From NCBI RefSeq assembly GCF_003816055.1, contig NZ_CP033906.1, forward strand, positions 620,001 to 684,000: 64,000 nucleotides of DNA. Reading direction: 5' to 3'. The DNA comes from Bacillus sp. FJAT-42376. Its GTDB lineage: Bacteria > Bacillota > Bacilli > Bacillales > Bacillaceae. Made by a program: the position numbers and the translations under genes. Under the pieces are notes generated by a model. That model had not been told where the DNA came from, did no database searches, and was given only the letters and a program-made list of their open reading frames with translations. Below, in pieces: positions 25,768 to 35,179 of this stretch; the first letter of the stretch is position 1; each line of letters opens with the position of its first letter.

Positions 25768-27258
25768 TTAATACTGATCCGAAGGAAACACCCGATGCGC
25801 TCTGAAAAACGGGCTCAAGTCCTGGCCGGTGGATTTCTCCATGGCGGCAATAAAGTCTTTTGTCGTCGTAATCCCGAATTTCTTTTCGTTAAAATAGGCT
25901 TTCATCGCTTTATAAAACGCATCATCGCCGACTTCGAGGCGGAGGTCGTTCAGCGTTGTGGAGCCGTAGTCATAGATGGTGTAGTAGTAGGCATTGATCC
26001 CTTCGTCACCTCTGGCGGTAAAGTCAGATACTTTGCTTGAGACGTGATAGGACTCATCCGGAAGCGGAGGGACATTTAATTCATCCAGGCTGTTGTCATA
26101 AAGGGCTGCGGCATAGCTTGCGAATGATTCATCCAGCCATGGCTCATCGTATTCGTTATCGCCGATAATGCCGTAGAACCATTGGTGGCCGATTTCGTGG
26201 GCGTTCACTGATTTTACCCATTCCTGGCTTCTTCGTTCATTTAAGCTGATCATGACAAGCTGAGGATATTCCATGCCGCCGAACCAGCCTTCCATTGACA
26301 CGACATCAAGCTCCGGCCAAGGGTATTTCCCGAATTTTTCACTGAACAGCTCGATGCTGTCTATGCCCGATTCAAGGAGCGAAGCGGCATATTTCGAATA
26401 TTTGTCATCGTAATAAACGTTCACTTTTACCCCGTTTACTTTAGATGACAAGATTTTGTAGGTCGGATTCATTTCCATCGCAAAGTCACGCACATTTTCT
26501 GCTTTGTAGCGGTGGGTGGCAAGCTCTCCGTTTATACGTGGTTTCCCTTCTTCTGTACCCGTTGCCGCGATGACCTGCTTGCGGTCAGTTGTAACCGTGA
26601 CGTCGTATTTGCCTGTTAGTGAATAGAACGATTCCCCCGCGTTAAAATAAGGGTCGACATTCCAGCCTTCCTCGTCATACACCGATAAAATCGGGAACCA
26701 GTTGCCCATTGAGACGGTGTCGCCATACCAGCCGAAGCGGTCCTGCTGCTCAGGGAACGCAACGCTGAAATTCATGGATACAGAGGCTTTTCTATTTTTT
26801 GCAAGAGATAAGTTCTGAATATGCAAGGCGGTATCCTTTACTTCGAATGCCGCTTTTGTCCCGTTTACCCGGATATCCGAGACATCCATACTGCCGCCTT
26901 TTTCTTTAAAGATATCCGCTTTTCCCCATAGATTGAAGTACAGTTCACTGAGGTTGTTCTTTACATTGTTTTTGAAGGTGACAGTCATTTTCCCTGTCAG
27001 TTTATGCGTTTTGGAATCGTACTTCACATCCATTATGTAGGATGGATCCGCAGGTCCCCTGACGTTGTCCCCGACGGTCTTATCTTTTTTCCCGGAGCTT
27101 TTGAAAACGGGCAGCGGTGCAGGATTAGAAGATGGTTTGTAAGCGGCCTGACTGGTACTGTACCCCTCTTGTTTTGCCTGTGCCGGCAGTGTAAATCCTG
27201 CCGACAATGCGGCGATGGACAGGCATGCGGCCCATTTTTTCAAAGTGAGCTTATTCAT
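25768..27258 (-). CDS. Secreted M1-family zinc metallopeptidase
   Basis: This ~496-residue protein starts with a Sec signal peptide (residues 1-28, cut after PAQA). It contains the aminopeptidase substrate motif GGMEYPQLV and the zinc site HEIGHQWFYG with the third ligand in NEYDEPWLDESFASY. It is shorter than classical M1 aminopeptidases and lacks the large C-terminal domain, ending soon after the catalytic tyrosine region (YYTIYDYG). It probably trims extracellular peptides. The ATG at 27258 follows AAGGAGG; 51 in-frame upstream codons lack a ribosome site. Confidence 0.9.
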   Translation of the reverse strand: MNKLTLKKWAACLSIAALSAGFTLPAQAKQEGYSTSQAAYKPSSNPAPLPVFKSSGKKDKTVGDNVRGPADPSYIMDVKYDSKTHKLTGKMTVTFKNNVKNNLSELYFNLWGKADIFKEKGGSMDVSDIRVNGTKAAFEVKDTALHIQNLSLAKNRKASVSMNFSVAFPEQQDRFGWYGDTVSMGNWFPILSVYDEEGWNVDPYFNAGESFYSLTGKYDVTVTTDRKQVIAATGTEEGKPRINGELATHRYKAENVRDFAMEMNPTYKILSSKVNGVKVNVYYDDKYSKYAASLLESGIDSIELFSEKFGKYPWPELDVVSMEGWFGGMEYPQLVMISLNERRSQEWVKSVNAHEIGHQWFYGIIGDNEYDEPWLDESFASYAAALYDNSLDELNVPPLPDESYHVSSKVSDFTARGDEGINAYYYTIYDYGSTTLNDLRLEVGDDAFYKAMKAYFNEKKFGITTTKDFIAAMEKSTGQDLSPFFRAHRVFPSDQY

Positions 27259-27775
27259 CCAATCAATTCCTCCTTCTACTCGGTTAGGTAAGTAATTCGA
27301 TATTCGAAATAACTTCCCTTGAACCGTTTGTAGGATTTTGGGAAAATCAGGAGATAGGAAAGGAATCCTGTGCAGGGCCGTCAAGAGGTGTCGAATGAAG
27401 CCGCAAGCCATTAAAAAGAAGGGGGAAAGGAGTGGTTAAAAAGACCAAGGCCTTTCCGGCGGGAAAGGCATTAGGAAGAAACGGTTTTTACTTCAGCCCC
27501 GTCTGATAGTCTCAGAGAGCTTTCCTTCCTGAAAGCTTTTAGCGGCATAGCTGATATCCCAGCCTTTTTTTCTTTCTTTAGAAGGTATAGGCAACGGTAT
27601 GGAATTTATCGCAATCTTCTCCGTCTTCCCTGGCTAAGCTTTCTTTTCCGCCGGCGATTTGTTCTGCTTCTTCAAGACTGCTATTGAAGGAAAAAGGGCT
27701 TTATCATTCTGTGCTTTTCTCCTTAAAAGCTAGTAAATGAACGGCTCCGATACTTTTTTCCCTCTTCTGTGTCAA
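27259..27775. other. Spacer between M1 peptidase and LCP genes
   Basis: No intact gene is seen. A perfect GCCTTTCC/GGAAAGGC hairpin at 27450-27469 has a U-rich tract nine bases later on the minus strand. A minus-strand frame ending at 27578 (FNSSLEEAEQIAGGKESLARED...HTVAYTF) has coding character for ~40 codons but no start, and may be a gene relic. Confidence 0.4.
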
Positions 27776-27809
27776 ATAAAAAGGCTGCCGGCAATTTGCC
27801 CGGCAGCCT
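27776..27809 (-). terminator. Terminator of the LCP gene
   Basis: On the minus strand AGGCTGCCGG/CCGGCAGCCT is followed by TTTTTATTT, just past the stop codon. Confidence 0.85.
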
Positions 27810-27814
27810 GCTTA

Positions 27815-28765
27815 TTATTCGGTTTCTCCTAAAAATTCCTTTAGTGCCGTTTGATTTTTTTCAAGATCCAGGTCCAGAACCGCTCCCGCCCGCTGGAAAG
27901 TCTTCGGTTCATAGGTCCCGTCCGCCGGAATTCGAAGAGTTTCAATGCCTTCATCCCGGTTTGTAAGGTAAGAGGTGGCGAGAGACAGCACTTCGCCTGA
28001 ATCGATATTCGTATTGATATAAGGCTGAATGGTCCCGAGCAATTGTGGTGCCTTTACGACGCCGTTTAGGGTCAGGAGCTCACTGGTCACCTTGCCGATA
28101 ATCTCCTGCTGCCGTTTAATCCGGCCGAAGTCGCTTTGGGCATCTTTTCTGAACCGGACATAGGCCAGGGTCTGTTTTCCATCAAGCCGCTGCAATCCCG
28201 GCTCAAGAATCATCCCAATATCCTTGGACATCCGTTTTTCGACATTGACTTCCAGTCCATCCGGGAAAGCGGTATCGATAATTTGAGAGAATCCTTTAAA
28301 ATCGACTAATGCATAGTATTGGACATCGACATCAAAGTTTTCTTTGATGGTTTTTCTGAGAAGCTCAGCTCCGCCTATGGAATAGGCTGAATTGATTTTC
28401 ATTTTTTCGTGACCCGGAATATCAACATAGGAATCCCGCATGATGGAGACAAGTTTAGCTGTTTTTGCATCGTGATCGTATTGGCCAATCATAATGGTAT
28501 CGGTCCGGGATTTTTCTTCTCCCCGGGAGTCGATTCCAAGCAGCAGAACATTTACCTTGCCTTTTGTCATTACGCCATTAAAATCAACTTCCTGTTTATG
28601 AACATCTGTTGCTTTCATGGATTGATCGAGTGCTGTTTTATATTGAATATAGAAAAAGAGGACGGTGCTTGCTAGGAGAAGGAGGAATATGAGTAAAAAG
28701 ACTTTGCGTGTTTTCCGGCTGCTTTTCTTTTTCTTGCCTCGGTCCAGGCGGCTTGTTTCAATCAT
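27815..28765 (-). CDS. LytR-CpsA-Psr (LCP) family glycopolymer transferase
   Basis: This 316-residue protein has a short basic cytoplasmic tail, one membrane anchor (about 23-43) and an extracellular LCP domain. The LCP domain shows VNVLLLGIDSRGEEKSRTDT, LVSIMRDSYVDIPG, INSAYSIGG and AYVRFRKDAQSDFGRIKRQQ, including the conserved Asp and Arg residues that bind the polyprenyl pyrophosphate. LCP enzymes attach teichoic acids or other polymers to peptidoglycan. It resembles TagU/LytR. It is a single gene with its own terminator. Confidence 0.93.
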   Translation of the reverse strand: MIETSRLDRGKKKKSSRKTRKVFLLIFLLLLASTVLFFYIQYKTALDQSMKATDVHKQEVDFNGVMTKGKVNVLLLGIDSRGEEKSRTDTIMIGQYDHDAKTAKLVSIMRDSYVDIPGHEKMKINSAYSIGGAELLRKTIKENFDVDVQYYALVDFKGFSQIIDTAFPDGLEVNVEKRMSKDIGMILEPGLQRLDGKQTLAYVRFRKDAQSDFGRIKRQQEIIGKVTSELLTLNGVVKAPQLLGTIQPYINTNIDSGEVLSLATSYLTNRDEGIETLRIPADGTYEPKTFQRAGAVLDLDLEKNQTALKEFLGETE

Positions 28766-28930
28766 CGCGGCTTCCTTTCATAAAGCGTCTTGTGCATATT
28801 ATATCAAAAATTGTCAAAACGCGGAAAAGTTTTTGAAGCCGGGAAATACTTGGGCAGGCAATTCGGACAGGCAGTGAAGCGGTCCTGCAGCAGGATTGCT
28901 GCGTCTAAAGGCGCTTTTCAGAGCAAAAGG

Positions 28931-28960
28931 AAAAAGAGGCCGGTTTCATACCAGCCTCTT
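28931..28960 (-). terminator. Terminator of levB
   Basis: On the minus strand AAGAGGCTGG/CCGGCCTCTT is followed by TTTCC, eight bases past the levanase stop codon. Confidence 0.78.
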
Positions 28961-28967
28961 GATCGTA

Positions 28968-30542
28968 TCATGATGATTGGGCTCCCGAACGGAAGTGTTT
29001 GATCTCTATTTTTTCAAACACAGCCGGCCCGCCTTCAGAGAATAGGGTGATTCCCTGATCAGACGGTTCTGGAAACACCTGATTGGACAGAACGCTTTTC
29101 CCGTCATCTACAAATACCTCGACGCTTGTCCGGTCCACCAATATTTTAACATGGACCTTTTTCTTGCCTGCGTCAAAAGGCGCTTTGCTTTCCACATATT
29201 TTTTGCTTTCATCCGGCTGTCCCGTGAAGCCCCTGTTCACATACGCGAGCCCCTGATCAGGGAGAAAACCGATATCAATGTGACGCTTTTGATCATCGGA
29301 TTCGCGCAGCCGCAATCCGATGTTCTTAGCCTGGTCCCATGTCATATCGGCATCCATCTGATAGGTGTCCCCCTTCGTATCGAGTGTTTTGGATCCATTC
29401 ACTTCTAGGCGGCTGATCGTATCCGCTGACTCGGTTAATTGACCGAGTGTCTGGACAGGCTGGGAAGTTAAGCTGTAGCTTTGATCTGCCTGCTTTTTAA
29501 GCCCAATCTCACGGACAATGGAATCCACTCCGTTGAACCCTTCCTTTACGGTTGGGGTGTTGTGGGGATAATCCCAGTTATTCATCCATGCCAATGCAAA
29601 ACGCTTAGTCAATGGGTCTTCGCTTTTTCCATCTTCAAACGTCACGCCGCCGTACCAGTCAAAACCGTAATCCAGCCACTGGGGCTCCTGGTTTTCGGCA
29701 GTAAACGTTTTTCCGTCATAGGTGCCTGTCCAATACGCATACGTATTTGGTTTTCCGGCAGCTTTCCCATTTGCACTTGCCCCCATAACCCATTTGACCG
29801 TGCCGTCATCGGCACGCATCTGGAAAAGGTCCGGACATTCAATCAGCCCGATGTTTTCTGTTTTGAATTCTCCGGTATACGTCCAATCTTTCAAATTCCC
29901 GGACTCATAAAAACCGATTTTATCTCCTTCCGCCATGGTCATGACCCACTTCTGATGTTCATCATCCTTAATCACTTTCGGATCACGGAAAACTTCTGTT
30001 CCGGGATTGGATAGGACAGGTTCATCGCTGAAGGATTGAAACGTTTTTCCCCGATCGGTACTGTACCATAAATATTGTTCCTGTTTGCCGCCATCAGCTG
30101 AAGGCTGGGTAACAAGGGAAACAATTGCCCCTTCCCCGAAGCCGGCTGTATTTTTTTTATCTTCGACGACAGACCCGGACCAAATATCCCCGTTTTTGTT
30201 TGTAAATTTAGGGATGGCGACTCCTTCGTCTTTCCATGAAGCAAGGTCCTCAGAGGAAGCATGGCGCCATTCCGTTCCGCCCCCGTCTGGATAATTGCCG
30301 TTGTATAAATAATAGTAATGGTATTTCCCGTCAAAAAAGACCGGTTTCTGCGGATCGTTTTTCCATTTATCGGGCGTGCTGAAATGAAAAGCCGGCCGAT
30401 AAGAAGACGATTCCTGAGGAGGTGCAGGTTTTGGGTCAGGCTGTTTTTTCCCATCCTGCCATTTGATCGTCATCATGGTGAAAAGACCCAGCATCAAAGC
30501 AGCAAGAGCGATCCATATGAAGGATTTTTTCGTGCTGTTCAC
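28968..30542 (-). CDS. levB: Membrane-anchored levanase/fructan hydrolase (GH32, LevB-like)
   Basis: This ~524-residue GH32 enzyme has an N-terminal anchor or uncleaved signal (KSFIWIALAALMLGLFTMM) and a five-bladed propeller. The nucleophile motif is KWKNDPQKPVFFDGKYHYYY, the stabiliser FRDPKVI and the acid/base ECPDLFQ, followed by a C-terminal beta-sandwich. It hydrolyses levan made by the adjacent levansucrase, like B. subtilis LevB. The GTG at 30542 follows AAAGGGG by 8 bases; the ATGs at 30560 and 30593 lie before or inside this site and the upstream hairpin. It is cotranscribed downstream of sacB through a hairpin. Confidence 0.9.
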   Translation of the reverse strand: MNSTKKSFIWIALAALMLGLFTMMTIKWQDGKKQPDPKPAPPQESSSYRPAFHFSTPDKWKNDPQKPVFFDGKYHYYYLYNGNYPDGGGTEWRHASSEDLASWKDEGVAIPKFTNKNGDIWSGSVVEDKKNTAGFGEGAIVSLVTQPSADGGKQEQYLWYSTDRGKTFQSFSDEPVLSNPGTEVFRDPKVIKDDEHQKWVMTMAEGDKIGFYESGNLKDWTYTGEFKTENIGLIECPDLFQMRADDGTVKWVMGASANGKAAGKPNTYAYWTGTYDGKTFTAENQEPQWLDYGFDWYGGVTFEDGKSEDPLTKRFALAWMNNWDYPHNTPTVKEGFNGVDSIVREIGLKKQADQSYSLTSQPVQTLGQLTESADTISRLEVNGSKTLDTKGDTYQMDADMTWDQAKNIGLRLRESDDQKRHIDIGFLPDQGLAYVNRGFTGQPDESKKYVESKAPFDAGKKKVHVKILVDRTSVEVFVDDGKSVLSNQVFPEPSDQGITLFSEGGPAVFEKIEIKHFRSGAQSS

Positions 30543-30571
30543 TTCAATTGCCCCTTTCATGAACAGATAAA

Positions 30572-30605
30572 AGAAAATGGTGAGGATCATCACTCACCAT
30601 TTTCT
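30572..30605 (-). terminator. Hairpin between sacB and levB
   Basis: The AGAAAATGGTGAG/CTCACCATTTTCT stem lies just after the sacB stop and 30 bases before the levB start. It is a likely partial terminator that lowers levB relative to sacB. Confidence 0.72.
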
Positions 30606-30616
30606 CTGCTATTGTT

Positions 30617-32080
30617 TTATTTGGATTTTTCATCCGCCTGAACTTCAAGCTGTCCTTGCTCAAGTACGCTGTTTTTGACAACAGAAGTCTGATCGCCGTC
30701 AATGTTCAATAAGAAGCTTGGTGCGAAAGAAGACTTCTGATCCTCGAAGAATCCTCTGTTTGTAATGTAGCTTGTGACAACAAAGTCATCACCGGATTTT
30801 TGCGGGATCGCATAGTGTGCATAGTTGAACGTTTTGTCATTCGGGTCCAGGTCATGATGGAGCACAATGCCTGTACCGTTCAGCGGCTTGAATTTGCCGT
30901 TAAGAGAATCGGCTACATAACCAAGCATATAGATATCTTCATTATCTACACCATCAATCGTCATCTTAGCACCGCGTGTATCAGTGAAGAGGTACCATTT
31001 GCCGTTGTGCTTGAAAATGTTCGGACGTTCAATTTCATCTGTTACGGTGTTAGAAGTAAGCAATGGCTTTTTCACGTTTTTCAATGTGTAGTCATCATTT
31101 AGTTCGATGATTCCCATAGCGCCGTTTGCAAGCTCCGCTGTTTTCTTTTTATCACTGTTCATCAGCTTTTCTTTTTCTGCTTCATAGAAAGATTTATCTC
31201 CGCCGTAGTAGGCACGGTTAAATAGAGATTGTTCCCCTTGGTAGCCTGTTTCAGTACCTGTATTTGCTTCAAATACAAGATATTTTTTTCCGTTTTCTTC
31301 AATATAGTGAGGGTCTCTCAGTGTATGGTTATCGCCGGATTCCATTCCGCCGCCATCCGTGAACTGTTTGATTGTCTGATAGAGTTCGCCGTCTCCGTCA
31401 AAGATGGACTTGTGATCGGATACTCCGTTCACTTTCAATTGGCCGGATGCAGGCTGTGACATGTTCACTTGTGCCGTTGTAATCGTTTGTTTACCAGCTT
31501 CACGGTCCGAGCGGTTCGTATAGAACAAACGGATTTCGCCGTCCTCTGTCATAATCGCAGAACCGGACCAGTCCTGATCCTTGTTTTTCAGATGCGGATC
31601 ATTCGGGTTCACTTTATCGTTCTCGAATACTTTTCCTGCATTTTTCCATGCATCGATGGATTCATTGCCTTTTTTCTTATAGAACATATAGATGGATGTA
31701 TCGTTGGCATCCTTCGGGTCACCGGCAAGGCCGAAAACGATGTCGTATCCTTTATAATCCGCAACGGTTCCGTCAGCGTTCGCTAGAGGCCAAGTGTCCC
31801 ACACATCCAGCTTGATTTTGTTTCCATCTTTATCATAGCCGACTGCTGATTCAATATTTTTGATTTTTGTCTCATCGAACTGAGGGACAGTGTAGCGGGC
31901 TTTATCTTTTGCGATTTGGCCGGGAATTTTGCCCATATCTTCACGTGTCAGTTCGCCTTGCCCGTATGTTTTATTTTGATCTTTGTATTCTTGAGCAAAA
32001 GCCTGAGCGCCTCCGCCTAATACAATAGCAGAAGTAAGAGTTAATGCCGTTGTTCGTTTAAGAATCGTCTGGATGTTCAT
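30617..32080 (-). CDS. sacB: Levansucrase SacB (GH68)
   Basis: This is a 487-residue secreted enzyme that transfers fructose from sucrose to build levan. It has a signal peptide (residues 1-29, AQAFA). The catalytic triad lies in KLDVWDTWPL (Asp95), TLRDPHYIE (Asp257 by position) and TDEIERPNIF (Glu352); this spacing matches, from memory, the B. megaterium enzyme. The ATG at 32080 follows GAGGACGA; an ATG four codons upstream overlaps it. levB follows in the same operon. The promoter carries a GAACCGGTTC palindrome, and no SacY-type antiterminator hairpin is visible. Confidence 0.95.
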   Translation of the reverse strand: MNIQTILKRTTALTLTSAIVLGGGAQAFAQEYKDQNKTYGQGELTREDMGKIPGQIAKDKARYTVPQFDETKIKNIESAVGYDKDGNKIKLDVWDTWPLANADGTVADYKGYDIVFGLAGDPKDANDTSIYMFYKKKGNESIDAWKNAGKVFENDKVNPNDPHLKNKDQDWSGSAIMTEDGEIRLFYTNRSDREAGKQTITTAQVNMSQPASGQLKVNGVSDHKSIFDGDGELYQTIKQFTDGGGMESGDNHTLRDPHYIEENGKKYLVFEANTGTETGYQGEQSLFNRAYYGGDKSFYEAEKEKLMNSDKKKTAELANGAMGIIELNDDYTLKNVKKPLLTSNTVTDEIERPNIFKHNGKWYLFTDTRGAKMTIDGVDNEDIYMLGYVADSLNGKFKPLNGTGIVLHHDLDPNDKTFNYAHYAIPQKSGDDFVVTSYITNRGFFEDQKSSFAPSFLLNIDGDQTSVVKNSVLEQGQLEVQADEKSK

Positions 32081-32190
32081 AATCGTCCTCATTTCTTAAA
32101 TGTTTTATTAACTATCCTTCCAAAATCTGCAGTGACAAGGAACTGAATGAATATTTAAATGATAGCTGCAGCGCTGAAGCAGCTTTTGCA

Positions 32191-32242
32191 GAACCGGTTC
32201 CGCATGCAACTACAGAATACTGGCTGCACATTTTTCCGTCAA
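32191..32242 (-). promoter_or_regulatory. sacB promoter with LacI-type operator
   Basis: On the minus strand TTGACG (32237-32242), a 17-bp spacer and TATTCT (32214-32219) form the promoter. The palindrome GAACCGGTTC (32191-32200) lies at about +7 to +16, well placed for steric repression by a LacI-family regulator. Confidence 0.7.
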
Positions 32243-32388
32243 AGAGGACGAAAGTAACCGTTCCCTCTTTTTGAGGAATTTTGGTTGTATTTTCACAGGA
32301 CTAAAGACTTAGTTTCAGTAAAGAAACACTTTCTATAAAATGAGCGGTTATGTATTCGTTTACTTTGAATAGATGGATCCGTCTGTGT

Positions 32389-32400
32389 GGAACCGGTTCC
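32389..32400. promoter_or_regulatory. Second GGAACCGGTTCC palindrome upstream of sacB
   Basis: A perfect 12-bp palindrome shares ten bases with the promoter-proximal site and is centred 199 bp away. It is a candidate auxiliary operator for DNA looping. Confidence 0.55.
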
Positions 32401-32674
32401 CCTCTGTTGGCGTTTTCAAATTCGATGAGCGTAATATAAACGTTGGCAAGGAGAAAAGGAGGGTGATGATCCGACTATTCTGAAAAAGAGGGCTTGTGAG
32501 AAAAACATGAGATGAATTCTTTTACATTCAGATTACAGTTGTGCCTCCTATGTTAAGGAATCTGATTCGAAAGAACGGATTTTAAAGAATGCCAATGATA
32601 AAGTGTGCCGGCTGGTTCTCTGCAAAAGATCTGAACTAGGTTTGAAGGATATAGATGGAATTTTCAGAAATTAA
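32401..32674. other. Spacer between sacB regulatory region and paaK promoter
   Basis: No gene, terminator or repeat is recognised in this AT-rich stretch. It separates two divergent transcription units. Confidence 0.5.
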
Positions 32675-32703
32675 TTGACGGTCTATTGCGTCCAATGTAT
32701 GCT
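32675..32703 (+). promoter_or_regulatory. paaK promoter
   Basis: TTGACG (32675-32680), a 17-bp spacer and TATGCT (32698-32703) give a good sigma-A promoter 80 bases before the TTG start. Confidence 0.72.
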
Positions 32704-32717
32704 GGAAATAAAATATG

Positions 32718-32750
32718 ACGTTTTTATTTATGTCGATAAATAAACGTTAT
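32718..32750 (+). promoter_or_regulatory. Inverted-repeat operator in paaK leader
   Basis: ACGTTTTTATTTAT (32718-32731) and ATAAATAAACGT (32736-32747) are inverted arms. The right arm lies in AAATAAACGTTAT (32738-32750), identical over 13 bp to 49859-49871 before the phenylalanine operon. It is the likely regulator site of the pathway. Confidence 0.62.
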
Positions 32751-32782
32751 AAATGACAGTAGGAGTAAGAGGGGGGATATGG

Positions 32783-34108
32783 TTGATTTTGCACAGGGAA
32801 GAGACACTGTCACGGATGGAAATGGAGAAACTGCAGCTCAAACATTTGAAAAAAACGGTTCATGCTGCTTTTGAAAAAAGCCCATTTTATAAGGAACGCT
32901 TTAAAACAGCGGGGATTACTCCGGACGTGATCCAGCAGCTCGATGATATCCAAAAGCTGCCGTTTACCCAGAAAAAGCACTTGCGCGAGCATTACCCGTT
33001 CGGATTATTTGCGGCTGACCGGAAGGACCTCATCCGGATCCATGCCTCCTCAGGGACGTCAGGGAAGCCGACGATTGTGGGATATACGAAACAGGATATC
33101 GAAAGCTGGGCGGATTTAGCCGCAAGAGGAATCGCGTTAGGAGGCGGAACTCCGGATGGGATTCTGCACAATGCTTATGGCTACGGCCTTTTCACAGGCG
33201 GACTCGGGCTGCATGCCGGCGGCGAAAAGCTTGGAATGGCGGTTATCCCGGTGTCCGTCGGGAATACAGACCGCCAGATTACGCTGATCGAGGATTTGCA
33301 GCCTGAGGTGATTTGCTGTACGCCTTCCTATGCGCTGAATATCGCGGAACGGATGAGGGAGCTTGGCAAGGATTCCTGTGCCACTTCTCTTCAGTACGGT
33401 ATTTTCGGGGCAGAGCCGTGGTCGGAGGAGATGCGGAAAACGCTTGAGGAACGGCTCGGAATCAAAGCCTGCGACATATACGGGCTGAGTGAGGTGATGG
33501 GGCCGGGCGTGGCGGTGGAATGCCGAGAAGCGCAGGACGGACTGCATCTGGCAGAGGATCATTTTCTCACAGAAGTGATTGATCCGGATACATTGGAGCC
33601 GGTACCCGAAGGACAGCTTGGCGAACTCGTCTTCACGAGTCTGAAGAAAGAAGCGATTCCAATGATCCGCTACCGGACGGGAGACATCGCTTCCATTACA
33701 AGAGAGCCGTGTAAATGCGGGAGAACGACGGCGCGCATGTCCAGAATCAAGGGACGTATGGATGACATGCTGATTATCAGAGGGGTCAATGTATTTCCGT
33801 CAGAAATTGAACACTATCTGATCAAGGTACCGGAAATCAGTCCTCACTATCAGCTGCACCTGAATAAGCAGGGGCCGCTTGATGAAGTGACTCTTCATGT
33901 GGAGTTAAGCGATAGCGTTTACGCAGAAGCGGAGATGGATCTTGCCCATGAGAAAATTGAGGATCTCCGGAGGCGCATTCAGCAGCTGATGCGGGAGTCC
34001 TGTCTTGTATCCATTGATGTGCGTATTCTTGCACCGAAGTCGATCCCGAGGTCGGAGGGAAAGGCTGTGAGAATCGTAGATGCACGTTTTCCGCAGGCTT
34101 TTGCCTAG
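32783..34108 (+). CDS. paaK: Phenylacetate-CoA ligase PaaK
   Basis: PaaK activates phenylacetate with ATP and CoA to phenylacetyl-CoA, the entry step of the aerobic hybrid pathway. The 441-residue product shows the ATP-binding loop SSGTSGKPTIVGYT, IYGLSEVMGPGVAVEC, YRTGDIASI and IKGRMDDMLIIRGVNVFPSEIE, all PaaK-specific. The TTG at 32783 is chosen because AGAGGGGGG is 6-7 bases upstream and MILHREETLSR resembles the family start; the ATG at 32753 is upstream of that site. It has its own promoter and is followed 85 bases later by paaA. Confidence 0.95.
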   Translation: MILHREETLSRMEMEKLQLKHLKKTVHAAFEKSPFYKERFKTAGITPDVIQQLDDIQKLPFTQKKHLREHYPFGLFAADRKDLIRIHASSGTSGKPTIVGYTKQDIESWADLAARGIALGGGTPDGILHNAYGYGLFTGGLGLHAGGEKLGMAVIPVSVGNTDRQITLIEDLQPEVICCTPSYALNIAERMRELGKDSCATSLQYGIFGAEPWSEEMRKTLEERLGIKACDIYGLSEVMGPGVAVECREAQDGLHLAEDHFLTEVIDPDTLEPVPEGQLGELVFTSLKKEAIPMIRYRTGDIASITREPCKCGRTTARMSRIKGRMDDMLIIRGVNVFPSEIEHYLIKVPEISPHYQLHLNKQGPLDEVTLHVELSDSVYAEAEMDLAHEKIEDLRRRIQQLMRESCLVSIDVRILAPKSIPRSEGKAVRIVDARFPQAFA

Positions 34109-34122
34109 CTTCAGGAAAATTA

Positions 34123-34163
34123 TTGAATTTAATATAATAATAATATATAATACCGTTATAAAA
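34123..34163 (+). promoter_or_regulatory. paaA promoter with CGTTATAAA motif
   Basis: TTGAAT (34123-34128), a 17-bp spacer and TATAAT (34146-34151) precede paaA. TACCGTTATAAAA (34151-34163) overlaps the -10 and start point and shares CGTTATAAA with the paaK leader site. Confidence 0.72.
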
Positions 34164-34192
34164 TCGTCATATAAATAGAGAGGGGTATTGCG

Positions 34193-35164
34193 GTGAGTGT
34201 TGCTTCCTCGTTTAATCAGCGGACCGATGAGGAGAAGTATAAACGGTTTATGGAAAGAATTGAAGCCGGGGAAAAGATTGAAGCCGATGACTGGATGCCG
34301 GATGATTACAGACTGACCCTGATCAAACTGATTTCCATGCATGGCATCAGCGAAATAATGGGAGCGCTTCCGGAAAAGGAGTGGGTTCCAAAAGCTCCGT
34401 CTTTGAGACGGAAGCTTGGCATTATGGCAAAGGTTCAGGATGAAATGGGACACGGGCAGATGCTGCTTCGCGTGACAGAAGATTTAATGACTCCTCTTGG
34501 GAAAACAAGAGAGGACATAATGGACGATCTGTTCAGCGGAGATTTAAAGTTTCATAATGTCTTCCACATGGAAGCTCCGACATGGGCGGATGCCGGACTG
34601 ATCGGCTGGCTTGTGGATGGCGCGGCGATTATTTCACAGACGAATATGCTCGGAGCCTCATACGGCCCATATGCAAAAGCGCTGCAGCGAATTTGTGCAG
34701 AAGAGGTTTTTCATGCCCAGCATGGGGAATCCATTATTCTCGCATTAACAGAAGGTACACCGGAACAAAAGGCGATGATTCAGGATTCCCTGAACCGCTG
34801 GTGGGAGGCGCTGCTTATGTTTTTCGGTCCGGCCAGTGCCGCCACAACCGGTTCATCCAAACAGGATACCACCATTAAATACAAAATCAGGACAAAAACA
34901 AATGAACAGCTCCGCCAGGACTTTTTTACAAAATATATTCCAAGGGTGCTGTCCATTGGCTTGAAGCTTCCGGATGAAACGATGCATTTCGATGAAGAGC
35001 AGAAGCTTTGGATCTATAAGCAGCCGGACTGGAATGAGTTCAAAAACATCATTAAAAACAACGGGCCGAAATCGAAGGACCGTCTCCGTCTTCGCAGGCT
35101 CGCCTATGAAAACAATAAATGGGTGCTTGATGCCCTGAACATGAAAAGCCAGAATGCTGTTTAG
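34193..35164 (+). CDS. paaA: Phenylacetyl-CoA epoxidase catalytic subunit PaaA
   Basis: PaaA is the di-iron subunit of the multicomponent monooxygenase that converts phenylacetyl-CoA to its 1,2-epoxide. The 323-residue product carries ligand motifs KVQDEMGHGQ and AEEVFHAQHGES (the two ExxH pairs) and APTWADAGLIGWL between them. The C-terminal part (KYKIRTKTNEQLRQDFFTKYIP) is typical. The GTG start follows AGAGGGG. It is the first gene of paaABCD, and paaB follows after 15 bases. Confidence 0.96.
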   Translation: MSVASSFNQRTDEEKYKRFMERIEAGEKIEADDWMPDDYRLTLIKLISMHGISEIMGALPEKEWVPKAPSLRRKLGIMAKVQDEMGHGQMLLRVTEDLMTPLGKTREDIMDDLFSGDLKFHNVFHMEAPTWADAGLIGWLVDGAAIISQTNMLGASYGPYAKALQRICAEEVFHAQHGESIILALTEGTPEQKAMIQDSLNRWWEALLMFFGPASAATTGSSKQDTTIKYKIRTKTNEQLRQDFFTKYIPRVLSIGLKLPDETMHFDEEQKLWIYKQPDWNEFKNIIKNNGPKSKDRLRLRRLAYENNKWVLDALNMKSQNAV

Positions 35165-35179
35165 CAAGGGGTTGACCAC

